A DNA stretch of 47,755 bases from DASSKW01 sp035690065 (GCA_035690065.1 DASSKW010000023.1:1-47755), one strand, 5' to 3'. Numbered from the stretch's first letter, positions 31,296-41,161 are shown. Notes: generated from the letters alone by a model not told the origin. Numbers and translations: made by a program.

Positions 31296-33269
31296 TCAGG
31301 ATGAATGTGGATGGAAGTCCCGGACTAACGCGATAAATTTCTTCAGATCTCCCATTTCCGCGTAGCGTAACTGGATATACATCGAAGTGATGGCGTCGAT
31401 CTGTGTCGCTAGTTCCGGGTGCCGTTGTTTGATGCGTTGCGCATAGTCCAATGGCCCTTCATGGGCGGCGCGAGGCGATCCATACTTGGCGAGTTTGCGG
31501 CAGAAACGTGCGTAGGCGCGTATTACGGGCAATCCGGGGTGCGGCCGATGTCGCCACCAGAGTAGCAACGAGAAACCTGCCAGTAACGCACCTACCAGCA
31601 GCAGCAACACCAGTGCCAATTCGCCCCAGTCGCCGTAATGCAGACCGATACGGGTGAAGAAACGCTCCTGCAACTCGGGCCCGTAAGCTAGCACCCATTG
31701 GTTCCAACCGTTATCCACAGCATCCCAGGTATTCCGGATATTGTTTAGCCAGGGGTGGCGCCGGAATATATAACCCGGTAATTCGTTTGCCGGTAAAGCT
31801 TGTGATACGCCTCTATCCACGCGCGCCGGATCGACTGCTGCAGTGGGGTCTATTCGTACCCAACCGCGTTGCGGTAACCATACCTCTGCCCATGCGTGCG
31901 CGTCTTCCTGGCGGATGACGTAATAACCATCCAGAGGATTTTGAGTCCCACCCTGATAACCGACCACGACGTGTGCAGGGATGCCGGCAGCGCGCATCAG
32001 GAACACGAATGCACTGGCATAGTGTTCGCAGAATCCGCGCCGGGTATCGAACAGGAATTGGTCGATACGATTATCACCGGTGATCGCGCCAGGCTGGAGC
32101 GTATATCTGAACGGTTGCTCGTGAAACATGGTCAGGGCATCGTCCACGATCTGTGCTGCATCGGTCGATGCGGATTGCCATTGCTTTACCAACGCGCGTG
32201 CACGCGGATCGATGCCGTCCGGCAACTTCAGGTCACGTTGCCGACGCCAGGCAGGCAGCCCGATCCCGTAACTGTAATCCGTGTACGAAGTGACCTTGTA
32301 GAGCTTGAGCTCGGTTACGGGTTGATGTGTCCCCAGCTCGAAATCTGTCGACAGGAAAGCATCATCCGGGATTCGTACCGGCAGATCGAGCGCATACAGG
32401 ACACGCAGGTTATTCGGCTCCAGGGTGATGTCGTATGTGATGGGAGTGCCACGGGTTTCGAGTTGCTGATGCAATACCCAGGAAGATTCGCCCAGATGCC
32501 AGGTGGTGCCGTCATAGTCATGCAGCACCAGCGCACGCCAGTAGAGCTTTGAAAGGGGAGGCGGCGTGCCGGTAAAGCGGACCCGGAATGCGACCGCATC
32601 CGATTGCGCGAGTTGACTGAGGCTGTCCGGCGACATGCTGGTCGAGAGTCCGGTGACACCTGATTGTTGTGGCAGCCCGATACCCCAAAGCGGCCCGGGT
32701 ACCCGAGGGAACAACAGGAATAACACGGCGGCGATGGGCAGGGCCGGCAGCAGCAACCGTGCTGCGGTACGGGCTGACAGGGAGAAACTCTGCCCGGTAT
32801 CCGGGTGCGCGATATTGAGTTGTGCAGTGATCGTCAGCCACAAAGCCGGGATCATGTACAGTGCGAGCGGGATACTCTGGTCGTGCAGGAAGTTGGCGAT
32901 GCCGATGAACAGCGCGATCACCAGCAGCAGGAAATAATCGCGCAGACTCCGGGCTTCCATGAGTTTCAATGCAGCCAGCAAGGTCAACAACGCGGTACCG
33001 GCATCCGGTCCGTTCAGGGTGTGATAGCTGATGAACACACCAAGAAATGCGAACAGTGCAAATACGATGCGCGCACCGCGACTGAACAACGGCCAGCCGC
33101 GATAGGCGGCAGCCAGTCGCCAGCCGGAGATGACAACAGTCGCGGCCGTGACCCAGACAGGCAGGTACAGCAGATGCGGCAACAGCATGGCTGCCAGTGC
33201 TGCCAATACCCAATTCAACCGGATCCGTTCCAGACGGATATCGAGCGTGGGCAACACGATCGCGTTCAT
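31296..33269 (-). CDS. tgpA: TgpA-type transglutaminase-like membrane protein
   Basis: A 657-residue protein with about six N-terminal helices (DUF3488), a large periplasmic region holding a transglutaminase-like core, one further helix and a C-terminal DUF4129-like tail. The Cys-His-Asp triad is visible in RRGFCEHYASAF, EDAHAWAEVW and WVRIDPTA. Similar TgpA of Pseudomonas aeruginosa is essential, with an unclear substrate. ATG 33269 overlaps the DUF58 stop as ATGA. It is the last gene of the moxR-DUF58-tgpA operon. Confidence 0.93.
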   Translation of the reverse strand: MNAIVLPTLDIRLERIRLNWVLAALAAMLLPHLLYLPVWVTAATVVISGWRLAAAYRGWPLFSRGARIVFALFAFLGVFISYHTLNGPDAGTALLTLLAALKLMEARSLRDYFLLLVIALFIGIANFLHDQSIPLALYMIPALWLTITAQLNIAHPDTGQSFSLSARTAARLLLPALPIAAVLFLLFPRVPGPLWGIGLPQQSGVTGLSTSMSPDSLSQLAQSDAVAFRVRFTGTPPPLSKLYWRALVLHDYDGTTWHLGESSWVLHQQLETRGTPITYDITLEPNNLRVLYALDLPVRIPDDAFLSTDFELGTHQPVTELKLYKVTSYTDYSYGIGLPAWRRQRDLKLPDGIDPRARALVKQWQSASTDAAQIVDDALTMFHEQPFRYTLQPGAITGDNRIDQFLFDTRRGFCEHYASAFVFLMRAAGIPAHVVVGYQGGTQNPLDGYYVIRQEDAHAWAEVWLPQRGWVRIDPTAAVDPARVDRGVSQALPANELPGYIFRRHPWLNNIRNTWDAVDNGWNQWVLAYGPELQERFFTRIGLHYGDWGELALVLLLLVGALLAGFSLLLWWRHRPHPGLPVIRAYARFCRKLAKYGSPRAAHEGPLDYAQRIKQRHPELATQIDAITSMYIQLRYAEMGDLKKFIALVRDFHPHSS

Positions 33270-34258
33270 GTTGCAGTGTCCCGACTCGACGGATCCGTTC
33301 CAAACAGAGCGAGTGCTTGCAGGCAACGTTCACGTTGCGCATCGCCGCTGCCAGGCGCGATACTCTCGCCCGGCAACCGCAGTCCGTAATGCAGGTTCTG
33401 AGCGTGTGCATCCAGGACCCAGCGGCACAGGATCGACAAGCGTTGTTCGGGATTGAACTGTGGCAGCAGATTTGCATCCAGCCAGCGGGTCTGTTCACCG
33501 CTGCCGGTGAATTGCTTGGTGAGCAGCATCTGCTCACGTGCCGAAACTTTCCAGGCGATATGCCGGGGTGAATCGCCCGCACGATAGGAACGCAGGCCAC
33601 TGAAATCCTCGTCGCCCTGATCGTTGGGTCGACCCGAGCCATATCCTTCCGCGGGCTGCGGTAATGGCGGACCGTAAGCGGCCGGAGCCGGATATACCAG
33701 CGTCCGCATCTCCATGTGTACCCAGCTCCAGGCACGGAACAAACCGAGCGGGTAGGTGGTTTCCACCGAGAGGCGGCCGAGTACGAGCCAGCCACGGCGT
33801 CGGGTGGGAAGCGGCACCCGGATGTCGCCATGCTCGCCCGCATCCAGGTCGCCGTTGACGGTGGCGTCACCTGCTTCGGCGCCGATCACCAGACCGGGAC
33901 GGTGTGTGCGGCCGGCGTTGAAGAGCCGGATGTGAAAACGTGCGACCTCGCCCGCGAATACCGCATCGACTTTGCCGACAGCCAGCGTGAGGCCGTTGAG
34001 ATTTGCATGACAGGCATGCATGGCGATAAGACCGAGCGCTGCCAGCAGGAACGTCAACATGAAACCCATGCTGTTGGAATAATTCATCGAACCCAACAGC
34101 ATCACGAATAGCGTGAGGCCGTACAGCAAACCTTGGCGGGTCGGCAGGATATATACACGACGGCGCGCCAGCGTGATTTGCTGACCGTCGGGTCCCTGCC
34201 GGCGCCACGCCCAGAGACGGGCTTTGCGCAGTAAAGTGGCACGCAGTGATGCGAACAT
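33266..34258 (-). CDS. DUF58 domain membrane protein
   Basis: A 330-residue protein with two N-terminal helices (GLLYGLTLFVMLLGSMNY; GFMLTFLLAALGLIAMHA). A von Willebrand-related DUF58 region follows, with the hallmark EDFSGLRSYRAGDSPRHIAW. DUF58 proteins are encoded with MoxR ATPases and are presumed substrates or partners of the chaperone. Start 34258 is 2 bp from the moxR stop; the open extension to 34420 lies inside moxR. Confidence 0.92.
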   Translation of the reverse strand: MFASLRATLLRKARLWAWRRQGPDGQQITLARRRVYILPTRQGLLYGLTLFVMLLGSMNYSNSMGFMLTFLLAALGLIAMHACHANLNGLTLAVGKVDAVFAGEVARFHIRLFNAGRTHRPGLVIGAEAGDATVNGDLDAGEHGDIRVPLPTRRRGWLVLGRLSVETTYPLGLFRAWSWVHMEMRTLVYPAPAAYGPPLPQPAEGYGSGRPNDQGDEDFSGLRSYRAGDSPRHIAWKVSAREQMLLTKQFTGSGEQTRWLDANLLPQFNPEQRLSILCRWVLDAHAQNLHYGLRLPGESIAPGSGDAQRERCLQALALFGTDPSSRDTAT

Positions 34259-34260
34259 GC

Positions 34261-35226
34261 TCAGGGGATTGGTACTGCCTCGATCAGTTCCTGTGCCAGG
34301 ATCGCGGCGGGAACTGATTCGTGACTTGCCTTGAGACGGAGCCGGTGTCCGGTCACGCCGGGCAATATTGCCTGGATGTCTTCCGGCAACACCGCCGAAT
34401 GACCAGCCAGCAATGCCCACGCTTGTGATGCATGTTTCAGCGCGAGTGCCGCGCGTGGTGACAGGCCAGTCTCGTAACGGGGCGATTCGCGGGTATGACG
34501 TACCACTGCCTGCAGATAATCCAGCAGCGCATCGCTGACGTGTATCCCGGCCGCAGCTTTGCGCAAAGCGATCAGTTCATGCGCGTTCAATGCCGGTTCG
34601 ATATCACTCAGCAGCGTGCGGCGATCCTCACCCTTGAGCAGCTCGCGCTCCGCATGTTCACCCGGATAGCCCAATGCGATCCGCATCAGAAAACGGTCGA
34701 GCTGGGATTCAGGTAACGGGAAGGTACCGACCTGATGGACGGGATTCTGGGTCGCGATCACGAAGAACGGTCGTGGCAGCGCGCGTGTTTCACCGTCCAC
34801 GGTAACTTGCTGTTCTTCCATCGCCTCCAGTAACGCACTCTGGGTCTTGGGGGTGGCACGATTCACCTCGTCGGCCAGCATGAGTTGCGTGAAGATGGGG
34901 CCGGGGTGGAAGCGGAAAGATGCGGTTTGCTGTTCGTATATCGATGCGCCGATAATATCGGCTGGCAACAGATCGCTGGTGAACTGGATGCGCTGGTACG
35001 ACAGTCCCAGCAACCGGGCCAGGGTCTGTGCCAGCGTGGTCTTGCCGACGCCCGGGATATCCTCGATCAGAAGATGTCCACCGGTGAGCAGGCACGCCAG
35101 GCTCAGCCTGATCTGCGGTTCCTTGCCGAGGATGATGTGGTTGGCCCGGGTGATGGCCGTGTTCACCTTGTGGATCAATGCGCTGGTCGGTGTGTCACGC
35201 ACGATGGCGGGGGTGTCATTGCTCAT
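34261..35226 (-). CDS. MoxR-family AAA+ ATPase
   Basis: A 321-residue chaperone-like ATPase. Walker A is EDIPGVGKTTLAQTLA and Walker B LADEVNRATPKTQSALLEAM, with sensor 1 VIATQNPVHQVGTFPLPESQ and sensor 2 SPRAALALKHASQAWA. It is likely to assemble or activate the DUF58/TgpA envelope system. GGAGG stands 7 bases before ATG 35226, fixing the start over the in-frame codon at 35247. Confidence 0.95.
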   Translation of the reverse strand: MSNDTPAIVRDTPTSALIHKVNTAITRANHIILGKEPQIRLSLACLLTGGHLLIEDIPGVGKTTLAQTLARLLGLSYQRIQFTSDLLPADIIGASIYEQQTASFRFHPGPIFTQLMLADEVNRATPKTQSALLEAMEEQQVTVDGETRALPRPFFVIATQNPVHQVGTFPLPESQLDRFLMRIALGYPGEHAERELLKGEDRRTLLSDIEPALNAHELIALRKAAAGIHVSDALLDYLQAVVRHTRESPRYETGLSPRAALALKHASQAWALLAGHSAVLPEDIQAILPGVTGHRLRLKASHESVPAAILAQELIEAVPIP

Positions 35227-35311
35227 GTCTATCCTCCGTCGCGCCACCTTATGCCAAATCCGGTGAGTCGTCTAGCGATACCCGGACACAGTTTGAATAC
35301 GGGAGGATAAA

Positions 35312-35776
35312 GTGAAAACAGGCATCATTCTGATGGCGGGATTACTTGTGGTGCTGCTATCCGGCTGCCAGCAACATGCGGATACGGCGTCGGTACAGAC
35401 CGGCAATCTGTTGAAAGCTGACAAGGCATTTTCAGAGGCATCGTTGAAAGAGGGGTTCGCCGCGGCCTTCTCACGTGATGCAGCGACCGACGCGGTGCTG
35501 TTGCCGCAGGGCGGTGCGGCAGTCAACGGTAAACTGCAGATCGCTCAATCATTGGCAGGTATCCCTTCTGACACCAAAGTCAGTTGGTCGCCGCAGGCGG
35601 GGGATGTATCCGGAAACCTGGGTTACACGTGGGGTATTTATACGGTAGCGGGTATCAACGCCGATGGGCGGGCGACGGTCGCGTATGGCAAGTATCTGTC
35701 GGTATGGAAACGCCAGGACGGCGACTGGAAGCTGACGATCATGATGACCAATCAATCGCCGGGGCCGACCGGTTGA
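35312..35776 (+). CDS. DUF4440-like lipoprotein
   Basis: A 154-residue lipoprotein starting at GTG 35312 behind a clear GGGAGG. Lipobox LLSGC puts the acylated cysteine at 19. The mature part is an NTF2-like DUF4440 domain (LLKADKAFSEASLKEGFAAA; KYLSVWKRQDGDWKLTIMM). No substrate can be named. It is divergent from moxR by 85 bp and convergent with valS by 16 bp. It resembles the secreted protein at 8012 only at the level of fold. Confidence 0.84.
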   Translation: MKTGIILMAGLLVVLLSGCQQHADTASVQTGNLLKADKAFSEASLKEGFAAAFSRDAATDAVLLPQGGAAVNGKLQIAQSLAGIPSDTKVSWSPQAGDVSGNLGYTWGIYTVAGINADGRATVAYGKYLSVWKRQDGDWKLTIMMTNQSPGPTG

Positions 35777-35792
35777 ATCTCCACTCGCGGAT

Positions 35793-38723
35793 TCAGGTCA
35801 GACTGTGCATCCGGGTAACCTGCTGCTCCAGCTCCTTGATCGCAGCACGGACTTCTTCCGCCTTGGTACGCACGCCATTCACCACTGCCTCAGGGGCGCC
35901 GCTGACGAAGCTCTGATTGCCCAGTTTGGCTTCGGTGCGCGCCAGTTCCTGACGCTGCTTGTCCAGCAGTTTTTCGAGTCTTGCGATTTCCGCGTCGGTA
36001 TCTATCAGGCCGGCGAGCGGGATCATCAGGTTTGCCTGATCGAGCACACCGATCGCAGACGGTGGGGCAGCTTCATTTGCGGCCAGTACACGCAAGGACT
36101 CAATGCGCGCGATGAATTTCAATGATGCCTCGATACGTGCCCAGCGCTGCGGGTCGCTGCTCCTGTCTTCGATCAGCAACGGGATCGCGAGTGCAGGCGA
36201 AAGATTCATTTCGCTGCGAATCTCACGTATCTTGACGATCGCCATGCGCAGCCATTCGATGTCATTTGCCGTATCGGCCCGCTTGATATCGTCAGCGTCC
36301 GGATAAGGTTCCACCGAAATGGATTTACCCTGTTTGCCGAGTTTCGGCGCGACCTGCTGCCAGAGTTCTTCGCTGATGAACGGAATGATCGGGTGCAATG
36401 CGCGCAGCAGTGTCTCCAGGACATACAGCAGCGTGTGCCGGGTCGAATCGGCTGCCGCCTTGTCCGTCCCATTCAATGCAGGCTTGGAAAGTTCGATGAA
36501 CCAGTCACAAAAATCGTTCCAGGTAAATTCATAGAGATCCTGTGCCAGCAGGTCGAAGCGATAAGTTTCGAAATGCTTGGGGATAGCCTGTAACAGATGA
36601 TCGAGTTTCCTGACGATCCAGTGTTCGGCCGGGGTCTTCAACGGTGGTTCGCCGCCCGCTGTAAAGCCTTCGCAGTTCATCAGCACGAAACGGCTGGCGT
36701 TCCAGAGTTTGGTGCAGAAATTACGGTAACCTTCGCAGCGCTTGAGATCGAAGTTGATGGTGCGGCCATAGGTGGCCAGCGCCGCAAACGTGAAGCGCAA
36801 CGCATCGGCGCCGACCGCAGGGATACCCTCTGGATAGTCGCGACGGATGCGCTTCTCGACTTTCTCGCGCTGCTGGGGGATCAATAGCGAGGCAGTGGAT
36901 TTTGTTACCAGCGCTTCCAGACTGATGCCGTCGATCAGGTCCAGCGGGTCGATGGTGTTGCCCTTGGACTTGGACATCTTCTGGCCTTCCGCGTCGCGCA
37001 CGATGGCGTTGATATAGACTTCGCGGAACGGCACCTTGCCGGTGAAGTACTGGGTCGCCATCACCATGCGCGCGACCCAGAAGAAGATGATGTCGAAGCC
37101 GGTGACCAGTACTGCAGAAGGCAGGAACCGCTGATCTGCGTTCCAGTTTGCAACCACATCATTCCGGTCATTGCGGATCGGGTCTTGCGACGGCCAGCCC
37201 ATGGTCGAGAATGGCCACAGTGCGGAACTGAACCAGGTGTCGAGGACATCGTCGTCCTGTTTCAATTTTCCGACCGGGTTTATATCGCCGTGTGCGATGG
37301 CGTCTGCCTCGTCTTCGCCGACGAAGATATTGCCGGCTTCATCGAACCAGGCAGGTATCCGATGTCCCCACCATAACTGTCTGCTCACGCACCAGTCCTG
37401 GATGTTGTCCAGCCATTGCGTGTAGGTCGTGCTCCAGTTCTCGGGCACGAACTTGATGTCGCCGCTGCGGACGGCATCCAGTGCCGGTTCGGTGATGGCC
37501 TTTTTGCCACCGGGCCCCGGTTTGCCGTCCACACGCGTATCGCTGGTGAGGTCCAGGAACCACTGATCGGTGAGCATCGGTTCGATGACGGCATCGGAAC
37601 GCTGGCTGATCGGCACCATCAGCTTGTGCTTTTTGGTCTCGACCAACAAGCCTTGTGTTTCGAGATCGGCAAGAACTTGTTTACGCGCAGCGAAACGATC
37701 CAGGCCGATATATTTTTCAGGAATTCCAATATCCGTTGCCATGTCTATAACGCCCGAAACTTCGAGGGGCAAAGGATTAGAGGATCGTTGCAATGAATGC
37801 CAATCACTATCACCAACAATCTTGGCGTCTTTGGTGAAGATGTTTATAAGCGGAAGTTGGTGCCGTTGGCCGATTGAGTAGTCATTGAAATCATGCGCCG
37901 GCGTGATCTTGACGCAGCCGGTACCGAATTCCTTGTCCACGTACTCGTCGGCGATGACCGGAATCTCGCGCTCGGTGAGCGGTAACCGGAGTTTCTTGCC
38001 GATCAGTTTTTGATAACGCGCATCGCCGGGATGCACGGCCACCGCGACATCGCCGAGCATGGTTTCGGGGCGGGTGGTTGCCACGACGACATGATCCGGC
38101 GCACCCGCTTGCGGGTTCACAATGTTGTAACGGATATACCAGAGGTGTCCGTCACGTTCTTCGTTGTTGACTTCCAGATCGGAGACTGCGGTCTGCAGCA
38201 CCGGATCCCAGTGTACCAGGCGTTTGCCCCGGTATAACAAGCCGGCGCGATACCATTCCACGAACACCCGGCGGACTGCCGCGGACAAGCCTGTGTCCAT
38301 CGTGAAACGTTCCCGCGACCAGTCGCAGGAATCGCCGATGCGGCGCATCTGGCGGCTGATGGTCGAGCCGGATTCCTGTTTCCACTGCCAGACGCGCTCG
38401 ATGAACTTTTCACGGCCCAGGTGGTGGCGGGTCTTGTCTTCGGCAGCGAGCTGGTTCTCGACGATCTTCTGGGTGGCGATACCGGCGTGGTCGGTGCCGC
38501 ATTGCCACAAGGCGGCATCGCCGCGCATGCGGTGATAGCGGATCAGCGCATCCATCAGGGTCTGCTGGAACGCATGCCCCATGTGCAGGGTGCCGGTGAC
38601 GTTGGGTGGCGGCAGCAGGATGCAGTAGGGCGTGCCGGTATCGGCGGGCTTGAAGCAGCCGGCCTGTTCCCAGGTGTCATACCAGCGACGTTCGATGTCG
38701 CCCGGCTCGTAGGTCTTTTCCAT
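35793..38723 (-). CDS. valS: Valine--tRNA ligase
   Basis: Class I synthetase of 976 residues charging tRNA-Val, with an editing domain that removes threonine. Visible are the HIGH-type PPPNVTGTLHMGHAFQ near residue 45, KMSKS in GQKMSKSKGNTIDP, the CP1 editing region, and the C-terminal coiled coil (DAEIARLEKLLDKQRQELAR). ATG 38723 is the start; the in-frame TTG two codons earlier is unlikely. A short stretch at about 37690-37870, in the editing-domain part, uses A/T-ending codons unlike the rest, suggesting a recombined patch. Confidence 0.98.
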   Translation of the reverse strand: MEKTYEPGDIERRWYDTWEQAGCFKPADTGTPYCILLPPPNVTGTLHMGHAFQQTLMDALIRYHRMRGDAALWQCGTDHAGIATQKIVENQLAAEDKTRHHLGREKFIERVWQWKQESGSTISRQMRRIGDSCDWSRERFTMDTGLSAAVRRVFVEWYRAGLLYRGKRLVHWDPVLQTAVSDLEVNNEERDGHLWYIRYNIVNPQAGAPDHVVVATTRPETMLGDVAVAVHPGDARYQKLIGKKLRLPLTEREIPVIADEYVDKEFGTGCVKITPAHDFNDYSIGQRHQLPLINIFTKDAKIVGDSDWHSLQRSSNPLPLEVSGVIDMATDIGIPEKYIGLDRFAARKQVLADLETQGLLVETKKHKLMVPISQRSDAVIEPMLTDQWFLDLTSDTRVDGKPGPGGKKAITEPALDAVRSGDIKFVPENWSTTYTQWLDNIQDWCVSRQLWWGHRIPAWFDEAGNIFVGEDEADAIAHGDINPVGKLKQDDDVLDTWFSSALWPFSTMGWPSQDPIRNDRNDVVANWNADQRFLPSAVLVTGFDIIFFWVARMVMATQYFTGKVPFREVYINAIVRDAEGQKMSKSKGNTIDPLDLIDGISLEALVTKSTASLLIPQQREKVEKRIRRDYPEGIPAVGADALRFTFAALATYGRTINFDLKRCEGYRNFCTKLWNASRFVLMNCEGFTAGGEPPLKTPAEHWIVRKLDHLLQAIPKHFETYRFDLLAQDLYEFTWNDFCDWFIELSKPALNGTDKAAADSTRHTLLYVLETLLRALHPIIPFISEELWQQVAPKLGKQGKSISVEPYPDADDIKRADTANDIEWLRMAIVKIREIRSEMNLSPALAIPLLIEDRSSDPQRWARIEASLKFIARIESLRVLAANEAAPPSAIGVLDQANLMIPLAGLIDTDAEIARLEKLLDKQRQELARTEAKLGNQSFVSGAPEAVVNGVRTKAEEVRAAIKELEQQVTRMHSLT

Positions 38724-38824
38724 GCGCAACGGATTCCGGCGTGATCATTCAAAAATGCCGCGCAGGGCGCGGCTGGCAGTGATTATAACAGGCGACAAAG
38801 TCACGCACCGGCATCGGCGGCGCT

Positions 38825-39196
38825 TCAGGTATCGCCGCCATTTTCCCTGAGCGCAGCTTCGATCAACCCGGGTATCTCCTCGCGCAATTTCTCCCAGACC
38901 TTGTTCACCAGGGTGGCATGGATCTCCGCGGAAGCATCACGCAACAGGCGGTCGGTGAGCGCAGTGATGCGCTCGGTGAGCACCTCACTCAGGATATCCA
39001 GCGGGATCGCTTCGGCCGGTGCGGGTTCAATTTCAGACTCCGACTCTGACTCCGGTTCCGGCACCGGGATGGCGGCCGGGGCAGACGGGCTGGTCTCAGC
39101 TATCGTCGCTGGTTCCGCAGATTCAGGCTCGACCACGTCTTCCAGTAACGGGATGTCGTCGGGCGCGAGGCCGGGTTGTTTGCGGGTGGGCGGCAT
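38825..39196 (-). CDS. Small acidic protein between holC and valS
   Basis: A 123-residue protein not assigned to a characterised family. The first half is acidic, Pro/Ala-rich and probably disordered (PEPESESESEIEPAPAEAIP). The second half is helical and conserved-looking (LTERITALTDRLLRDASAEI; NKVWEKLREEIPGLIEAALR), resembling DUF2486-type proteins found at this site in related genomes. It starts 9 bp after the holC stop, so it is part of the pepA-holC-valS run. A role with the replication or translation neighbours is only inferred from place. Confidence 0.72.
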   Translation of the reverse strand: MPPTRKQPGLAPDDIPLLEDVVEPESAEPATIAETSPSAPAAIPVPEPESESESEIEPAPAEAIPLDILSEVLTERITALTDRLLRDASAEIHATLVNKVWEKLREEIPGLIEAALRENGGDT

Positions 39197-39205
39197 GAGT
39201 CCGTT

Positions 39206-39616
39206 TCAGAGCGAGTGCGTTTCCAGAGGATAGCCCCGATCCTTGTAGAAACGGAAGCGTTCACGTCCCAGCGTGCGCACCTGTTGATCCTTGTCCACTA
39301 CTTCCGCCACTCGCTCGAAGCGACTGAAGAAGGAAGGCACTTGTGGCGCAAGGTTGACCAGCACCTGGAATTCGCCAGCAGGCTCCTCTCCGCGGCCGAT
39401 CTGGATCGCGGCATCCGGGTCGGCTCCGGCCAGGCAATGTGGCAGGAAGCTGCGGTCGCGGAACACCCACATCAGGTCGTCCAGCGCACGCGCCTCATGC
39501 TCCGATTCTGTATGGATGAAGATGCGATGCCCGAGACCGAATACCTTCTCCGCGAGCTGACAGATGAACTGCAGGCGTGGGCGGTTCGATAAAACGTAGA
39601 AATCTATCTGCGTCAT
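39206..39616 (-). CDS. holC: DNA polymerase III chi subunit
   Basis: A 136-residue clamp-loader accessory protein that links the holoenzyme to SSB. The opening TQIDFYVLSNRPRLQFICQL, the Walker-like middle HTESEHEARALDDLMWVFRD, and QVLVNLAPQVPSFFSRFERV are typical of HolC. ATG 39616 was chosen from the family; the open frame to 39670 includes the hairpin in the pepA-holC gap. The order pepA-holC-valS is conserved across gammaproteobacteria. Confidence 0.95.
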   Translation of the reverse strand: MTQIDFYVLSNRPRLQFICQLAEKVFGLGHRIFIHTESEHEARALDDLMWVFRDRSFLPHCLAGADPDAAIQIGRGEEPAGEFQVLVNLAPQVPSFFSRFERVAEVVDKDQQVRTLGRERFRFYKDRGYPLETHSL

Positions 39617-39637
39617 GGGCACATCCTGATTCTGGAT

Positions 39638-39665
39638 GCGCCGCCACTCCGAAAAGTGGCGGCGC
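39638..39665 (-). other. Stable stem-loop in the pepA-holC gap
   Basis: A perfect 11-bp inverted repeat, gcgccgccact and agtggcggcgc, with a 6-nt loop fills half of the 57 bp between the pepA stop and the holC start. No T tract follows on the minus strand, so it is not a standard terminator. It may protect the pepA message end or dampen expression of holC-valS. Seen directly; the function is inferred. Confidence 0.7.
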
Positions 39666-39673
39666 TGCATGAC

Positions 39674-41161
39674 TCAGGAATGATCCAGCAGGTATTGCAC
39701 CAGCAACGGCACCGGCCGACCGGTCGCGCCCTTCTCGGCACCGCTCTTCCAGGCTGTACCGGCGATGTCGAGATGTGCCCAGCGCATCTCGCGTGTGAAG
39801 CGTGACAGGTAGCAAGCTGCGGTGATCGCACCGCCTTCACGACCGCCGACGTTGGCGAAATCCGCAAAGTTGCTCTTGAGCGCATCCTGATAGTCATCGT
39901 ACAAGGGTAATTGCCAAGCCTGGTCGCCGGAAGCTTCGCCGGCTTGCCACAGTTCTCTCACCAGGCTTTCATCGTTGCCAAACAATCCCGAGACCACATG
40001 ACCCAATGCGATCACACAGGCACCGGTCAGCGTCGCGATGTCGACGATGGCAGCGGGTTTGAAACGCTGAGCATAAGTGAGCGCATCGCAGAGGATGAGC
40101 CGGCCCTCGGCATCGGTGTTGAGGATCTCCACGGTCTGTCCCGACAGTGAGGTCACGATGTCCGCAGGTTTTACAGCCTTGCCATCGGGCAGGTTCTCGC
40201 AAGTCGGCACCACGCCGATGAGATTGGTCTTCAGTCCCATCTCAAGTGCTGCTTTCATGGTGCCGAAGACGCTGGCTGCACCGCACATATCGAATTTCAT
40301 TTCGTCCATGGCGGCCGGCGGTTTGAGCGAGATGCCACCGGCATCGAAGGTGATGCCTTTGCCGACCAACACCTGGGGCCTGGCACTCTTGGCGCCGGCC
40401 ATGTATTCCATGATGATGAGTTTGGGGGGCTGACGACTGCCGCCTGCCACGGCAAGTAATGCACCCATGCCGAGTTTGCGCATCTGCGCTTCTTCCAGCA
40501 CGGTGACTTTCAGTTTGCCGTTTCTGGCGAGTTTGCGCGCTTCGCTCGCAAGATAGCTCGGAGTGCAGATGTTCGGCGGCAGGTTGCCGAGATCTTTTGC
40601 CAGCGACACGCCGGCTGCGATCGCGGCACCGTCCTTCAGGCCACGTTCTGCGTCGTGCAAATCCGGGCGCTTCGCGACCAGCATGCTGCATTTCTGCAAC
40701 GCGGGTTTGTGTTTCTTGTCGGTCTTGCCCTTGCAGGCGGTGAAGCGATAGCTGGCATCTTCCATCACTTCGACACCGTGACGGGCTCGCAGATAAGGAT
40801 CGGCGTCGCGGATGTCCAGCATCGACAGGGTGTTTGCTGCATCCTTTACGCCGGCATCGTTCAAGGTGCGTGCGGCTTTGGAAAGTGCCTTGCGATAGTT
40901 GCGCAGGTTGAATGTCTTTTGCGTTCCCAGCCCTACCAGCAGGACACGCTCGGCGGCGAGCCCCGGCACTTCGAACAGCAGCTGATTTTGTACGGCGCTG
41001 CCGTCGATGGCACCACCTTTGATGATCTTGCTGAGATAGGCGTGGCTGGTCTTGTCGAGTTCAGAACCGATGCCGGCCAATTTGCCGCCTTCGAACACCC
41101 CTATGATGAGACAACCGGTGGGCAGGGCGCTGATATCGCCGGTCTTTGCCGAGAATTGCAT
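39674..41161 (-). CDS. pepA: Leucyl aminopeptidase (PepA, M17 family)
   Basis: Two-metal cytoplasmic aminopeptidase of 495 residues, also known in E. coli as a DNA-binding protein for recombination and carAB regulation. The M17 metal site is intact: VGKGITFDAGGISLKP, KFDMCGAASV, and the signature NTDAEGRLILCDAL. GGAGG stands 4-8 bases before ATG 41161, fixing that start; the frame is open further. Divergent from lptF across 148 bp. Confidence 0.97.
   Translation of the reverse strand: MQFSAKTGDISALPTGCLIIGVFEGGKLAGIGSELDKTSHAYLSKIIKGGAIDGSAVQNQLLFEVPGLAAERVLLVGLGTQKTFNLRNYRKALSKAARTLNDAGVKDAANTLSMLDIRDADPYLRARHGVEVMEDASYRFTACKGKTDKKHKPALQKCSMLVAKRPDLHDAERGLKDGAAIAAGVSLAKDLGNLPPNICTPSYLASEARKLARNGKLKVTVLEEAQMRKLGMGALLAVAGGSRQPPKLIIMEYMAGAKSARPQVLVGKGITFDAGGISLKPPAAMDEMKFDMCGAASVFGTMKAALEMGLKTNLIGVVPTCENLPDGKAVKPADIVTSLSGQTVEILNTDAEGRLILCDALTYAQRFKPAAIVDIATLTGACVIALGHVVSGLFGNDESLVRELWQAGEASGDQAWQLPLYDDYQDALKSNFADFANVGGREGGAITAACYLSRFTREMRWAHLDIAGTAWKSGAEKGATGRPVPLLVQYLLDHS

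Noticed and set aside
32518..33870. A 450-codon frame on the minus strand across tgpA and the DUF58 gene.
   Set aside because: Out of frame with two well-supported coupled genes; the translation is Cys/Arg/His-rich noise.
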